64,000 nt of DNA from Cyanobacteriota bacterium (GTDB lineage Bacteria; Cyanobacteriota; Cyanobacteriia; CACIAM-69d), in contig JAKRSF010000004.1 in NCBI GenBank assembly GCA_022402445.1, positions 125,858 through 189,857 of the forward strand. The letters are read 5' to 3'. Below the pieces are notes generated by a model. That model did no database searches. It worked only from the letters and a program-made list of their open reading frames with translations, and was not told the DNA's origin. A program made the position numbers and the translations under genes. Positions 33,673 to 42,369 of the stretch are shown here, piece after piece. The stretch's first letter is position 1, and the number at the start of each line of letters is the position of its first letter.

Positions 33673-36516
33673 GTGGATCTGGTGCTGTGCCACACGACGG
33701 TGGATTTTGATGCCCTGGGGGCGGCGGTGGGGTTCGCCAAGCTGGTGCCGGGGATGCGGATTGTGCTGGCGGGGGGGGCGCATCCGACGGTGCAAGAATT
33801 CTTGGCGCTCCATCGGGATGAGTATCCGCTGATCGAGCGGCGGGCGGTGCATCCGGAGCGGATCCGATCGCTGGTGGTGGTGGATACCCAGCAGGGCGAT
33901 CGCCTGGGGCCGCTGGCTCCGTGGCTGACGCTACCCCAGGTGCAGGGGCGCATTACGGTGATTGATCACCATCCCCTGGGCGATCGCGAGGGGGCGCAAA
34001 CCCAGGGGGGCGATGGGGCGATCGCTGGGGGCGTTGCCCTGATTGCGGCGAGTGAGCTTCAGGTGGAGGCGGTGGGGGCGGCGACGACCCTGGTGGTGGA
34101 ACGGTTGCAGGGGGCCGGGTGCGATCGCCTGACGGCGGCGGAGGCGACGGTGATGGCCCTGGGGATCCATGTGGATACGGGGTCACTCACCTATGGTAGT
34201 GCGACGGCGCGGGATGCGGCGGCCCTGGCGTGGCTGATGGGCCAGGGGGCTAATGTGCGGGCGATCGCCACCTATGTGGATCCGGCCCTGTCGCCGCCGT
34301 TGCAGGAGCTATTTACCACGGCCATGGGGGCCTTGCGCGATCGCGAGGAGCTCGGCTATCGGGTCTGTTCCCTGGTGCTCGAAACGGGCCACTATGTGCC
34401 GGGGATTTCGTCGCTAGCGGCGCGGCTGATGGATACGGTGGGCTGCGATGCGCTGTTTCTGGGGGCGGCCTATCGCGTGCGGGGCAGTGGCGTGGGGCGG
34501 CTGGCGATCGTGGGGCGATCGCGGGTCGAAGGAACGGATTTGACCCCCCTGTTCACGGCCCTGGGGGGCGGCGGCCACGGACGGGCGGCGGCGGCGACGG
34601 TCCATGGGGGCGATCCGCAGCAGATTCTAGAAACTTTAGTGGAGGATTTTTGTGCGGCGATTCCCCACCCCCCCACGGCCCAGGATTTGATGTCGTCGCC
34701 GGTGCGGACGATTCGCCCGGACACCACCATTGGCGAGGCCCGCCGCATTTTGCTGCGCTACGGCCATTCGGGCCTGTCGGTGGTGGATAATCGCGATCGC
34801 CTGGTGGGCATCGTGTCGCGGCGGGATTTGGACATTGCCCTGCACCACGGGTTCCGCCACGCGCCGGTGAAGGGGTACATGAGCACGCGCCTGAAGACGA
34901 TCGCGCCGGACACGCCCCTGGCGGTGATTGAGGATTTGATGGTGACCTATGACATTGGTCGGCTGCCGGTGCTGGACGGGGCGGGCCAGTTGGTGGGCAT
35001 TGTCACCCGCACGGATGTGTTGCGGCAGTTCCAGCGCGATCGCCCCTGGGGAGCGGACGGGGCGGGGGATGGGGATCTGCTTCTCAATCGCCGATCACCC
35101 CAGAATTTTTGCCCCCTCCTGTCGCGGTTTGCGCCGCCCCTGCGATCGCTCCTGGATGCCATGGCGGAGTTGGCGCGATCGCGGGGCTGGCAGCTTTATC
35201 TAGTGGGCGGGGCCGTGCGGGATTTGCTGCTTGATCGCGGCGATCGCGACCTCATGCTCAGCGACGTGGACGTGGTGGTCGATGGCTGCCACGGGCCGGG
35301 GGAACCGGGGGATGGGGCCGCCGTCCAGCTCGCCGAAGCGCTGCAAAAACACTATCCCAACGCCCGCCTCCAGATCCATGGGCAGTTCCAAACCGCCGCC
35401 CTCCTGTGGCACAAGGATCCCACCTTCGGTTCCCTGTGGGTGGACATCGCCACGGCCCGCACGGAGTTTTATCCCTACCCCGCCGCCAACCCGGAGGTGG
35501 AAGCCAGTTCGATCCGCCAGGATTTGTACCGGCGCGATTTTACGATCAATGCCCTCGCCGCCCGCCTGACGCCCCCCCGGCGCGGTGAGCTGCTCGACTA
35601 CTTTGGCGGCTGGATGGATTTGCGCGATCGCCAGGTGCGCGTCCTCCACGCCAACAGTTTTATTGAGGATCCGACGCGGATTTTTCGGGCCGTGCGCTTT
35701 GCCACCCGCCTCGGGTTTGTGATCGAACCCCAGACCGAGCGCTATATCCGCTACGGCGTCGCCCAACTGCCCGATCGCGCGATCGCCCCCCCCAACGGCA
35801 AACCCGCCCCCCGCAAACCCGCCCTCGAAACGCGCCTCAAGGCGGAATTGAAACTGCTGCTGCAAGGGGACCATTGGCGCGCCGCCCTGGCCCTGCTGGC
35901 GGATCTGGGGGCCTTGCGGTGTCTGCATCCGGCCCTGCACCTGACGGCGGACCTGTGGCGGCAACTGCGCCTGGTGGATCATGGCTGGCGACGGCTCGAT
36001 CGCCTCACCCAGGACCGGGCCGCCTCGACGCGATCGCGCTGGGACCGGTGGGAACTGCTGCTGGAAACCCTGCTGGCGAGCCTGCCACCGGGGGAAGGAG
36101 AACAAGTTGCGCGCACCCTCCAGCTCACGGACGGCAGTATCCAGCGCCTCGCCCAACTCCACAGTACGGAAACCCAACTGCTCGATACCCTGGCCGCGAT
36201 GCCCCCTAGCACCCCCGTCGCCGACACGGTGGAATGGCTCGATCGCTACGATCGCCCCCTGCTGATCCTGGTGGCCGTGCGGCGCGATCGCCCCCTGCGC
36301 CGCCGTCTGTGGCATTACCTGGCCCACCAAAACCAGATCCAGGCCCCCCTCAACGGCCACGATCTAAAAAAATTGGGCTATCAACCGGGCCAAGCCTTCC
36401 GGGGCATTTTGCTAGCCCTGCGCCGCGCCACCCTCAACGGCGACATCCGCGATCGCGCCGACGCCCTCCAGTGGCTCACCCGGCACCATCCCCCCGAAAC
36501 CAAATCTGAACCCTAG
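33673..36516 (+). CDS. DHH-CBS-CCA nucleotidyltransferase fusion protein
   Basis: A 947-residue protein of three parts. Residues 1-320 form a DHH/DHHA1 phosphoesterase-like region (CHTTVDFDALGAA, VVVDTQQGD, VIDHHPLGD, GGGGHGRAAAATV). Two CBS domains (about 335-450) follow. The last half is a class II CCA-adding/poly(A) polymerase domain with LVGGAVRDLLLD, the metal-binding SDVDVVV pair, RRDFTINALA and IFRAVRFATRLGF. GTG at 33673 is preferred because AGGAGG stands six bases before it and the DHH domain starts right after; an ATG 90 bases upstream lacks a site. Cyanobacterial CCA enzymes of this long type are known; the exact tRNA role needs biochemical proof since a second short CCA gene may exist elsewhere. 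Confidence 0.9.
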   Translation: MDLVLCHTTVDFDALGAAVGFAKLVPGMRIVLAGGAHPTVQEFLALHRDEYPLIERRAVHPERIRSLVVVDTQQGDRLGPLAPWLTLPQVQGRITVIDHHPLGDREGAQTQGGDGAIAGGVALIAASELQVEAVGAATTLVVERLQGAGCDRLTAAEATVMALGIHVDTGSLTYGSATARDAAALAWLMGQGANVRAIATYVDPALSPPLQELFTTAMGALRDREELGYRVCSLVLETGHYVPGISSLAARLMDTVGCDALFLGAAYRVRGSGVGRLAIVGRSRVEGTDLTPLFTALGGGGHGRAAAATVHGGDPQQILETLVEDFCAAIPHPPTAQDLMSSPVRTIRPDTTIGEARRILLRYGHSGLSVVDNRDRLVGIVSRRDLDIALHHGFRHAPVKGYMSTRLKTIAPDTPLAVIEDLMVTYDIGRLPVLDGAGQLVGIVTRTDVLRQFQRDRPWGADGAGDGDLLLNRRSPQNFCPLLSRFAPPLRSLLDAMAELARSRGWQLYLVGGAVRDLLLDRGDRDLMLSDVDVVVDGCHGPGEPGDGAAVQLAEALQKHYPNARLQIHGQFQTAALLWHKDPTFGSLWVDIATARTEFYPYPAANPEVEASSIRQDLYRRDFTINALAARLTPPRRGELLDYFGGWMDLRDRQVRVLHANSFIEDPTRIFRAVRFATRLGFVIEPQTERYIRYGVAQLPDRAIAPPNGKPAPRKPALETRLKAELKLLLQGDHWRAALALLADLGALRCLHPALHLTADLWRQLRLVDHGWRRLDRLTQDRAASTRSRWDRWELLLETLLASLPPGEGEQVARTLQLTDGSIQRLAQLHSTETQLLDTLAAMPPSTPVADTVEWLDRYDRPLLILVAVRRDRPLRRRLWHYLAHQNQIQAPLNGHDLKKLGYQPGQAFRGILLALRRATLNGDIRDRADALQWLTRHHPPETKSEP

Positions 36517-36717
36517 AATCAATGGGAATCCCCACCCCGTCAGCCCCAGGATGTGGGGGTGAGGCGGGCGATCGCAGCGACCCACGGCAACTTTGTGAAA
36601 AATCGTTAAATCTATCGCACAATGTTCCCAAAACAGCTTTCAAAAAAGCCCCCGCCCGATCGCCCGCCCCCGCCGCCGCCCCCCCCGTTCCGCCCATCCC
36701 TAACCGCCTAGCCTGCT

Positions 36718-37464
36718 GTGAATCCCTCCGAACCCCAGCCCCGCCGCCCCTCCTGGGTGCCCCAACTCTTCATCATCACGGCGGCCCTCAGCGCTTCGAC
36801 CGGTGCTGGCATTGTGGCGATGCAAAGCCTGCCGCCGGTGGAAGTGTTTGGCCAGCGCTTTGAACCGCCGCGCCTGAACCTGTTCCCGTCGGAGCAATCC
36901 TTTCCCCCCCGCCAGGGCTGGCCGGTCTATAACGGTCGCGCCGTCGAGGAATCGGGGGATGGCCTGGGGGATGAGGGGGATCTAGGGCCGGTGGACGATG
37001 CCCTAGACAAGGCCCCTGAACGGATCTACAGCCCGCGCGATCGCGGCCCATCCCTGCGTTCGCTCCCCGTGGCCCCCGTCGAAGCCCCCCGCCCCCAGGA
37101 ACTGGAGATGGACCAGCGGGAGGATGCGGCCCCCAGCCTGGAGGAACGCCCCAGCTTTGAACCCGCGATCGCACCGGAAGCGGACGAGCGCCCCATCCGC
37201 CGATCCCTCGGGTCCGACGGCGATCGCCCCACCCCCTACAACAACAGCAATCCGGCAGCGGCCCCCCGTTCACCCATCGGTGGCAACGGCAGCGGCCCCA
37301 CGGCCCCCAACAACAACAGCCCAGACCCCGCCCCCGCCGAAGCCCCCCGCAGCAGCAGCCCCCCCCGCGACCTCGCCCCCGCCCCCATCGCCCCACCGCC
37401 GCCCCCCATCCCCACCGCGCCGCCGCCGCCGCCCCCCATCAGCGCCGATCCCCCCGGTGGCTAG
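36718..37464 (+). CDS. Pro-rich single-span membrane protein of unknown function
   Basis: A 248-residue protein starting at GTG. One membrane helix (about 15-36, PQLFIITAALSASTGAGIVA) acts as a signal anchor. The remainder is acidic, then Pro/Ser/Asn-rich, ending in poly-Pro runs (PPPPPI) and DPPGG. It is likely disordered outside the membrane. No domain is recognised. The DNA is even more GC-rich than the average here. A 21-bp hairpin repeat lies 31 bases after its stop. It might span peptidoglycan like other Pro-rich envelope proteins, which is only a guess. Confidence 0.6.
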   Translation: MNPSEPQPRRPSWVPQLFIITAALSASTGAGIVAMQSLPPVEVFGQRFEPPRLNLFPSEQSFPPRQGWPVYNGRAVEESGDGLGDEGDLGPVDDALDKAPERIYSPRDRGPSLRSLPVAPVEAPRPQELEMDQREDAAPSLEERPSFEPAIAPEADERPIRRSLGSDGDRPTPYNNSNPAAAPRSPIGGNGSGPTAPNNNSPDPAPAEAPRSSSPPRDLAPAPIAPPPPPIPTAPPPPPPISADPPGG

Positions 37465-37494
37465 GGCCAAGGCCCAGCGGCCATCCCCCCCGCG

Positions 37495-37515
37495 ATCAGG
37501 GCAACGCCCCCACCC
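37495..37515. repeat. 21-bp hairpin repeat, single copy
   Basis: ATCAGGGCAACGCCCCCACCC-type unit (first 20 bases ATCAGGGCAACGCCCCCACC) directly followed by a diverged second unit at 37516-37535. Same family as 31589 and 38051, lying just after the Pro-rich protein gene. Confidence 0.75.
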
Positions 37516-37578
37516 ATCGGGGCAAAGCCTCCCCGCGATCGCCCCGGCCCGGTCCGGCGCACCACCGGGCAAGCGAGC

Positions 37579-37584
37579 TATAAT
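37579..37584 (+). promoter_or_regulatory. Consensus -10 element upstream of the DUF6825-like gene
   Basis: A perfect TATAAT 57 bases upstream of the ATG at 37641. No good -35 is found 16-18 bases before it, so the promoter may rely on an activator. Confidence 0.35.
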
Positions 37585-37640
37585 CTGTTGCGACTGCGAC
37601 CGTTTACGAAACTTCAAATTAGCAGGCAAATCCCAGGTTC

Positions 37641-37958
37641 ATGAGTAACCCCCTCCTCCGCGCCTTCTTTGTCGGTCGAGCCGTCGCCGAAGTCGTCAAT
37701 GAAACCGTTGAAAAGGCGATCGCCGATGCCCTGAGCGAACTGGGCAAATTCGACGCTGAACAGCGCGACCTTCTGCGCCAGTTCACCGAAGAGGTGCTGG
37801 CCCGGGCCGAGCGGGCCGAAGCGGCCCAGGGCGGTTCCGTCGGCGGCCCCACGGACGCCAGCGGCGACGATCTGCAAACCACCCTCGATGATCTGCGCGC
37901 CGATGCCGCCCAACTGCGGGCCGACCTCAAGCGCTACCGAGCTGAACAGGGCCAGTAG
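37641..37958 (+). CDS. Small helical protein, DUF6825-like
   Basis: A 105-residue protein: MSNPLLRAFFVGRAVAEVVNE, then ALSELGKFDAEQRDLLRQFTEEVLARAER, a Gly/Ser linker and a C-terminal helix (TLDDLRADAAQLRADLKRYRAE). The N-terminal pattern matches, from memory, a cyanobacterial and plastid family labelled DUF6825, without known function. Two amphipathic helices suggest a coiled-coil or membrane-surface association. It precedes the UbiB-family gene by 170 bases on the same strand. Confidence 0.7.
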   Translation: MSNPLLRAFFVGRAVAEVVNETVEKAIADALSELGKFDAEQRDLLRQFTEEVLARAERAEAAQGGSVGGPTDASGDDLQTTLDDLRADAAQLRADLKRYRAEQGQ

Positions 37959-38050
37959 GATCAACGGCCATCCCCAGGGGCCGATCCAGGGGCCGCCCAA
38001 GGCACTCGATCTGACCCCGCCCAATGAATGGTCCAACCGCGATCGCCGCG

Positions 38051-38071
38051 ATCAGGGCAAAGCCCCTACCC
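38051..38071. repeat. 21-bp hairpin repeat, single copy
   Basis: ATCAGGGCAAAGCCCCTACC-type unit followed by CATCGCCCCC, the same continuation as in the 31589 array. It lies upstream of the chosen start of the UbiB-family gene, so it supports the shorter start. Confidence 0.75.
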
Positions 38072-38128
38072 ATCGCCCCCCGGCCAAATATGCCACCAGT
38101 CCCAGCCCTCAGGAAAACGGAGCGAAGG

Positions 38129-39811
38129 GTGAAAACGCAGACCCAAAAAGCCTATCGCTGGAACCGCGAACGATACAACCGGCACCGCCGCTTCATCGAC
38201 ATCTGGTCGTTCGTATCCCTGTGGCTCTTTTGGCTGTGGCTCGACGCCAAACCCTGGAGCTATCCCGGCGGCATGACCGATGACAAAAAAGCCGCCCGCC
38301 GCCGCGCCCAGGCCATCTGGGTGCGGGAAACCTTCCTAGAACTCGGCCCCACCTTCATTAAAGTGGGCCAACTGTTCTCCACCCGCGCCGACCTGTTCCC
38401 GGTGGAATACGTCGAAGAGCTCTCAAAACTGCAAGATCGCGTGCCCGCCTTTGACTACGGCCAGGTGGAGCGCATCGTCCAGGAGGATCTCGGCAAGCCG
38501 ATCGCGGAACTCTTCTCTAGCTTTGACCCGATTCCCCTCGCCGCCGCCAGCCTCGGCCAGGTCCACAAGGCCCAGCTCCGCTCCGGTGAAGAGGTGGTCC
38601 TCAAGGTGCAGCGACCGGGCCTCAAAAAGCTCTTCGCGATCGACCTGGGCATCCTCAAGGGCATCGCCCGCTATTTCCAAAGCCATCCCCGCTGGGGGCC
38701 GGGGCGCGACTGGCTCGGCATCTACGAAGAATGCTGCAAAATCCTCTACGAAGAGATTGACTACCTCAACGAAGGGCGCAATGCCGATCGCTTCCGCCGC
38801 AATTTTCGAGACGTGGACTGGGTGCGCGTGCCCAAGGTCTACTGGCGCTATGCGTCCCCCCGGACGATTGTTATGGAATATGTGCCGGGGATTAAAATCA
38901 GCCACTATGAGGCCCTAGAGGCGGCGGGGTTTGATCGATCGCGCCTTGCGGGCCTGGGGGCGCGGGCCTACCTGGAACAGGTGCTCGAAAGCGGCTTTTT
39001 CCATGCGGATCCCCACCCCGGCAACCTGGCGGTGAGCGCCGATGGGGCCTTGATTTTCTATGACTTCGGCATGATGGGGCAGATCGCCAGCGGCGTGCGC
39101 GAGAAGCTCCTCGATACGTTTTTTGGCATCGCCCAGAAGGATGGCGATCGCGTCATGAACTCCCTCATTGCCCTGGGGGCCTTGGCACCCACCGGCGATC
39201 CGGGGCCGGTGCGGCGATCGATCCAGTTCATGTTGGATAACTTCATGGACAAGCCCTTCGAGGAGCAGTCCGTGAGCGCCATCAGCGACGATCTGTACGA
39301 AGTCGCCTACGGGCAACCGTTCCGCTTTCCGGCGACCTTTACCTTTGTGATGCGGGCCTTTTCGACCCTGGAGGGGGTGGGCAAGGGGCTCGACCCTGAG
39401 TTTAATTTCATGGAAGTAGCTAAACCCTACGCGATGCAGCTCATGAACGGAAACGTACCCGAGACCACCAGCGATATCCTGGGCGAACTGAGCCGTCAGG
39501 CCGTGCAGGCGGGCAATACGGCCTTTAATTTGCCCCGTCGCCTCGATGACACGATCGATAAGCTGGAGCGGGGGGATGTGCGCCTGCGGGTGCGCTCCAT
39601 CGAGACCGATCGCATCCTGCGGCGGCTGAGCAATGCCCAGGTGGGGACGAATTATTCCATTCTCACCAGTGGGTTTGCCCTGTGTGGGGTGCTCCTGGCG
39701 GTCCATGGCTATGCGATTCCCGCTGCGATCGCGGCGGCGGTCACCGCCGTACCGGCCCTGGCCCTGGTGCGGTTGCTCAAGCGCATGGATCGCTATGAGA
39801 AGATGTTTTAG
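38129..39811 (+). CDS. ABC1/UbiB-family atypical kinase
   Basis: A 560-residue ABC1K/UbiB protein; relatives regulate quinone and tocopherol metabolism in plastids and cyanobacteria. The conserved KxGQ motif is in GPTFIKVGQLFSTRADLFP, the Ala-rich nucleotide loop reads LAAASLGQVHKAQL, catalytic residues are in DPHPGNL, and metal-binding in IFYDFGMMG. Two hydrophobic helices near the C-terminus (about 500-545) anchor it in the membrane. The start is set at GTG 38129 because GGAGCGAAG lies just before it and the KTQTQKAYRWNRERY start is family-like; the frame is open to 38024, but that portion contains an intergenic repeat. Confidence 0.9.
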   Translation: MKTQTQKAYRWNRERYNRHRRFIDIWSFVSLWLFWLWLDAKPWSYPGGMTDDKKAARRRAQAIWVRETFLELGPTFIKVGQLFSTRADLFPVEYVEELSKLQDRVPAFDYGQVERIVQEDLGKPIAELFSSFDPIPLAAASLGQVHKAQLRSGEEVVLKVQRPGLKKLFAIDLGILKGIARYFQSHPRWGPGRDWLGIYEECCKILYEEIDYLNEGRNADRFRRNFRDVDWVRVPKVYWRYASPRTIVMEYVPGIKISHYEALEAAGFDRSRLAGLGARAYLEQVLESGFFHADPHPGNLAVSADGALIFYDFGMMGQIASGVREKLLDTFFGIAQKDGDRVMNSLIALGALAPTGDPGPVRRSIQFMLDNFMDKPFEEQSVSAISDDLYEVAYGQPFRFPATFTFVMRAFSTLEGVGKGLDPEFNFMEVAKPYAMQLMNGNVPETTSDILGELSRQAVQAGNTAFNLPRRLDDTIDKLERGDVRLRVRSIETDRILRRLSNAQVGTNYSILTSGFALCGVLLAVHGYAIPAAIAAAVTAVPALALVRLLKRMDRYEKMF

Positions 39812-40041
39812 TGGGCTGCCCCTAGGGAGCGATGGCCAGCCGAAAGCCTCACCTGGCCTAGGTTTAATGGCCCCACCTGATTCCGCTAGCCCGCGATCGC
39901 AACGGTTATTCGATAATTGTTCATCGACGTAGCCCGCGCCCTAGCCTATCCTAGACCCGGTGGCCAGTCTCGACGCTGCTGCCGACCGGTCCTAGCCCCT
40001 TGGACCGATGCCCTGTGAACGGTAGCCTTTCCCCCTTAAGT

Positions 40042-40794
40042 ATGAAGCGTGTTTGGTCGGGACTAACGGACCCAGGATTGGTGCGAAGCGTCAATCAGGA
40101 TGCCTACTTTATCGATCCGGCGGGTCGGTTTTTCATTGTGGCGGACGGCATGGGCGGCCATGCGGGGGGCCAGGAAGCCAGCAATATGGCCGCCCAAACC
40201 ATTGCCCAATATCTCGACCAGTCCTGGGCGGAGGATCTCGATGCGGCGACGGTCCTGACGGATGCGATCGAGGCGGCTAACCGCGCCATCCTCCAGGAGC
40301 AAATGGCTAAGCCCCCCCTGGCGGACATGGGGACGACGGTGGTGGTGGTGATGCATTGGGGCGATCGCTGGTGGCGCGGCCATGTGGGCGACTCGCGGAT
40401 TTATCGCTTCCATCGGGGCCACCTCAAGCAATTGACTGAAGATCAAACCTGGGTGGCCCGGGCCGTGCTCTCGGGGGACATGACCGAAGAGCAGGCGCGG
40501 CTGCACCCCTGGCGACACGTGCTGATGCAGTGCCTCGGGCGCATGGATCTCGATCAGGTGGAGGTGTATCCCTTCGACTTTGATCCGGGGGATATGCTGC
40601 TGCTCTGTAGCGACGGTCTCACGGAGGAACTCCCCGACGATCGCATCCGCGCCTACCTCAATGAGGGGCTGCTCCTGGAGACCACCGCCACACACCTGGT
40701 CGAGGCGGCCAAAAAGGCGGGCGGGCGCGACAATATCACCGTGCTGCTGGTCCAGGCGATCGCCCAGGACGAGGGCGACTCTCCGACAGGCTGA
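40042..40794 (+). CDS. PP2C-family Ser/Thr phosphatase
   Basis: A 250-residue stand-alone PPM-type metal-dependent protein phosphatase. Metal and phosphate motifs: RSVNQDAYF, VADGMGGHAGGQEAS, TTVVVVMHWGDRWWRGHVGDSR-type region, LLCSDGLTEELPD and GGRDNITVLL. It is the bacterial class that reverses Hanks-type kinases. The start at 40042 gives MKRVWSGLTDPG; an earlier GTG at 40015 is possible but without benefit. The spacer to the previous gene is 230 bases, and it converges on thyX. It could act on the kinase coded at 8906, which is inference only. Confidence 0.93.
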   Translation: MKRVWSGLTDPGLVRSVNQDAYFIDPAGRFFIVADGMGGHAGGQEASNMAAQTIAQYLDQSWAEDLDAATVLTDAIEAANRAILQEQMAKPPLADMGTTVVVVMHWGDRWWRGHVGDSRIYRFHRGHLKQLTEDQTWVARAVLSGDMTEEQARLHPWRHVLMQCLGRMDLDQVEVYPFDFDPGDMLLLCSDGLTEELPDDRIRAYLNEGLLLETTATHLVEAAKKAGGRDNITVLLVQAIAQDEGDSPTG

Positions 40795-40836
40795 CCCCCC
40801 ACCGCCCCCAGGGCCAACGGCCAAACCCTCGCCTCC

Positions 40837-41559
40837 CTAGGGGGACAGGCGCGCCTTGCCGAGGCGGCTGGCTTCGTACCAGGCGGCCAGTTCGGGAGCC
40901 CAGGCGCGGAAGTGAACCATCAAGAGGTCACATAATTTCTGGATCTCCAGTTGGGCATCGGCCTTGGCCCGCAGATCCAGGATGTGCATCAGCGATCGCG
41001 CATTGCAGCTCATGACAAAATGCTGGCGCACATCGAAGGGAATCAGGCCCCGGGCGTGTTCCTCCGACAACCCTTCTTCGATCCTCTGCTGATAACGCTT
41101 GCAGGCGGCGAGGCACCAGTCCAGATCCTCCTGGCGCTGCTCTGGGGAATAGAAATATTTTTTGCCCTGCCGGTTGCCATAGTCCCCCACGGGCCGCAGG
41201 TAAAATACTGCTTCTACGTCCAATTCTCCCTTGGCGGCGGCAATAATTCTCTCGCCTGTGTACCGTCCGGATTGCACATCAAAGGAGATTCCAGTCCTGT
41301 GGGTCCGCAGTTGCTGCATGGTGGAGTGGGGAAAGTAGCCCACGTTAAACACAATCTGCGGGTGCTCGATGGGGCCGTAGTGGCCGCGATCGCCCTTGAG
41401 CAAATGTTTGATCATCAACTCCCCCGCCTTGCGTTCGTCGGGGAAGCGATCGCGATCGTCATAGACAAACCCCTCGGAATAATCCTGGTGCATGGCGGCC
41501 CAGATGACCTGTTGGGGGTTGGGGGTGGCGGACAGCACCTCAACGCGAAATCGATCCAT
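40837..41559 (-). CDS. thyX: Flavin-dependent thymidylate synthase
   Basis: Makes dTMP from dUMP using methylene-tetrahydrofolate, with FAD and NADPH as reductant. The 240-residue protein carries the ThyX signature as RTHRTGISFDVQSGRY (85-100), the cyanobacterial variant of RHRx7S, plus IEHPQIVFNV and the MSCNARSLMHILDLR segment with the substrate-binding Arg/His. Length is typical. It is the last gene of a leftward set after dcd, both serving dTTP supply, with an 82-base spacer. Confidence 0.96.
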   Translation of the reverse strand: MDRFRVEVLSATPNPQQVIWAAMHQDYSEGFVYDDRDRFPDERKAGELMIKHLLKGDRGHYGPIEHPQIVFNVGYFPHSTMQQLRTHRTGISFDVQSGRYTGERIIAAAKGELDVEAVFYLRPVGDYGNRQGKKYFYSPEQRQEDLDWCLAACKRYQQRIEEGLSEEHARGLIPFDVRQHFVMSCNARSLMHILDLRAKADAQLEIQKLCDLLMVHFRAWAPELAAWYEASRLGKARLSP

Positions 41560-41641
41560 AATTCGGAGAAATTTTGAGAAAAATTAGGCTGAAATCTTGG
41601 GAAAAAGGCTTTAGGAAGAGGTGGGAACCGGGCCGCAGAAT

Positions 41642-42226
41642 TTAAATGCGAGACACCACAATCTGTTCCGGCTGATCCTGATATTTGCCCTGGCGGGTTT
41701 CGTAGCTGACGGCGCAGGGTTCCCCTTCAAAAAACAGCAGTTGAACGACGCCCTCATTGGCATAGATCCGGCAGTCGGCGCTGGAGGAATTGGAGAATTC
41801 TAGGGTTAGATGCCCTCGCCAACCGGCTTCGGCGGGCGTTACGTTGGCGATGATGCCTGCGCGCGCATAGGTCGATTTTCCGATGCAAATGGTGGTGATG
41901 TTTGCGGGGATTTCGAGCCGTTCTAGGGCAACGCCGAGGCCATAGGAATGGGCGGGCAAGATGAAGAATTGACCATTGGCGTCCTCATGGAGGGCGACGC
42001 TTTCTAGGTTGTCGGAATTGAAATTTTTAGGATCAATAACGGTGCCGGGAATGTGGCGAAAAATGCGAAATTCGACGGGCGACAGGCGGATGTCGTAGCC
42101 GTAGCTGCTGAGGCCATAGGACAGGACCGGGCGATCGCCCTGGCGGCGGATGAGGTGCGGCTCGAAGGGGGCAATACCGCCATGGGCGGCCATGTGGGTG
42201 ATCCAGGTGTCGTTTTTGATGCTCAT
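41642..42226 (-). CDS. dcd: dCTP deaminase
   Basis: Deaminates dCTP to dUTP, feeding dUMP to thymidylate synthase. The 194-residue trimeric-dUTPase-fold enzyme has PVLSYGLSSYGYDIRLSP, the ARAGIIANVTPAEAGWRGHLTLEFSNSS region with the catalytic Glu, and the IYANEGVVQLLFF strand. The cytosine-specific form is indicated by the Ala-Glu-Ala-Gly-Trp segment. It lies upstream of thyX in the same direction, so enzyme and next-step enzyme are probably cotranscribed. Confidence 0.95.
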   Translation of the reverse strand: MSIKNDTWITHMAAHGGIAPFEPHLIRRQGDRPVLSYGLSSYGYDIRLSPVEFRIFRHIPGTVIDPKNFNSDNLESVALHEDANGQFFILPAHSYGLGVALERLEIPANITTICIGKSTYARAGIIANVTPAEAGWRGHLTLEFSNSSSADCRIYANEGVVQLLFFEGEPCAVSYETRQGKYQDQPEQIVVSRI

Positions 42227-42369
42227 GGGTACTTGATCGCGGCGGTCCGGCTGGGGCAGTGCGGGGTCAAAATTTGCCTGCGCAATTAGCCCTAGGGAAT
42301 CCTACGCCCTAATGGGGACCGGCTGAAATTGGGGCGGATGGGGGCCGCGATCGCCCGATTTTCGAGCCC

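Noticed and set aside
35200-36360. 386-codon minus-strand frame opposite the CCA fusion gene
   Set aside because: Gly/Gln-rich antisense reading without domain features; the plus-strand gene carries clear motifs.
38024-38128. Longer start of the UbiB-family protein
   Set aside because: The extra 35 codons include an intergenic repeat and lack family similarity; GTG 38129 has a good ribosome-binding site.
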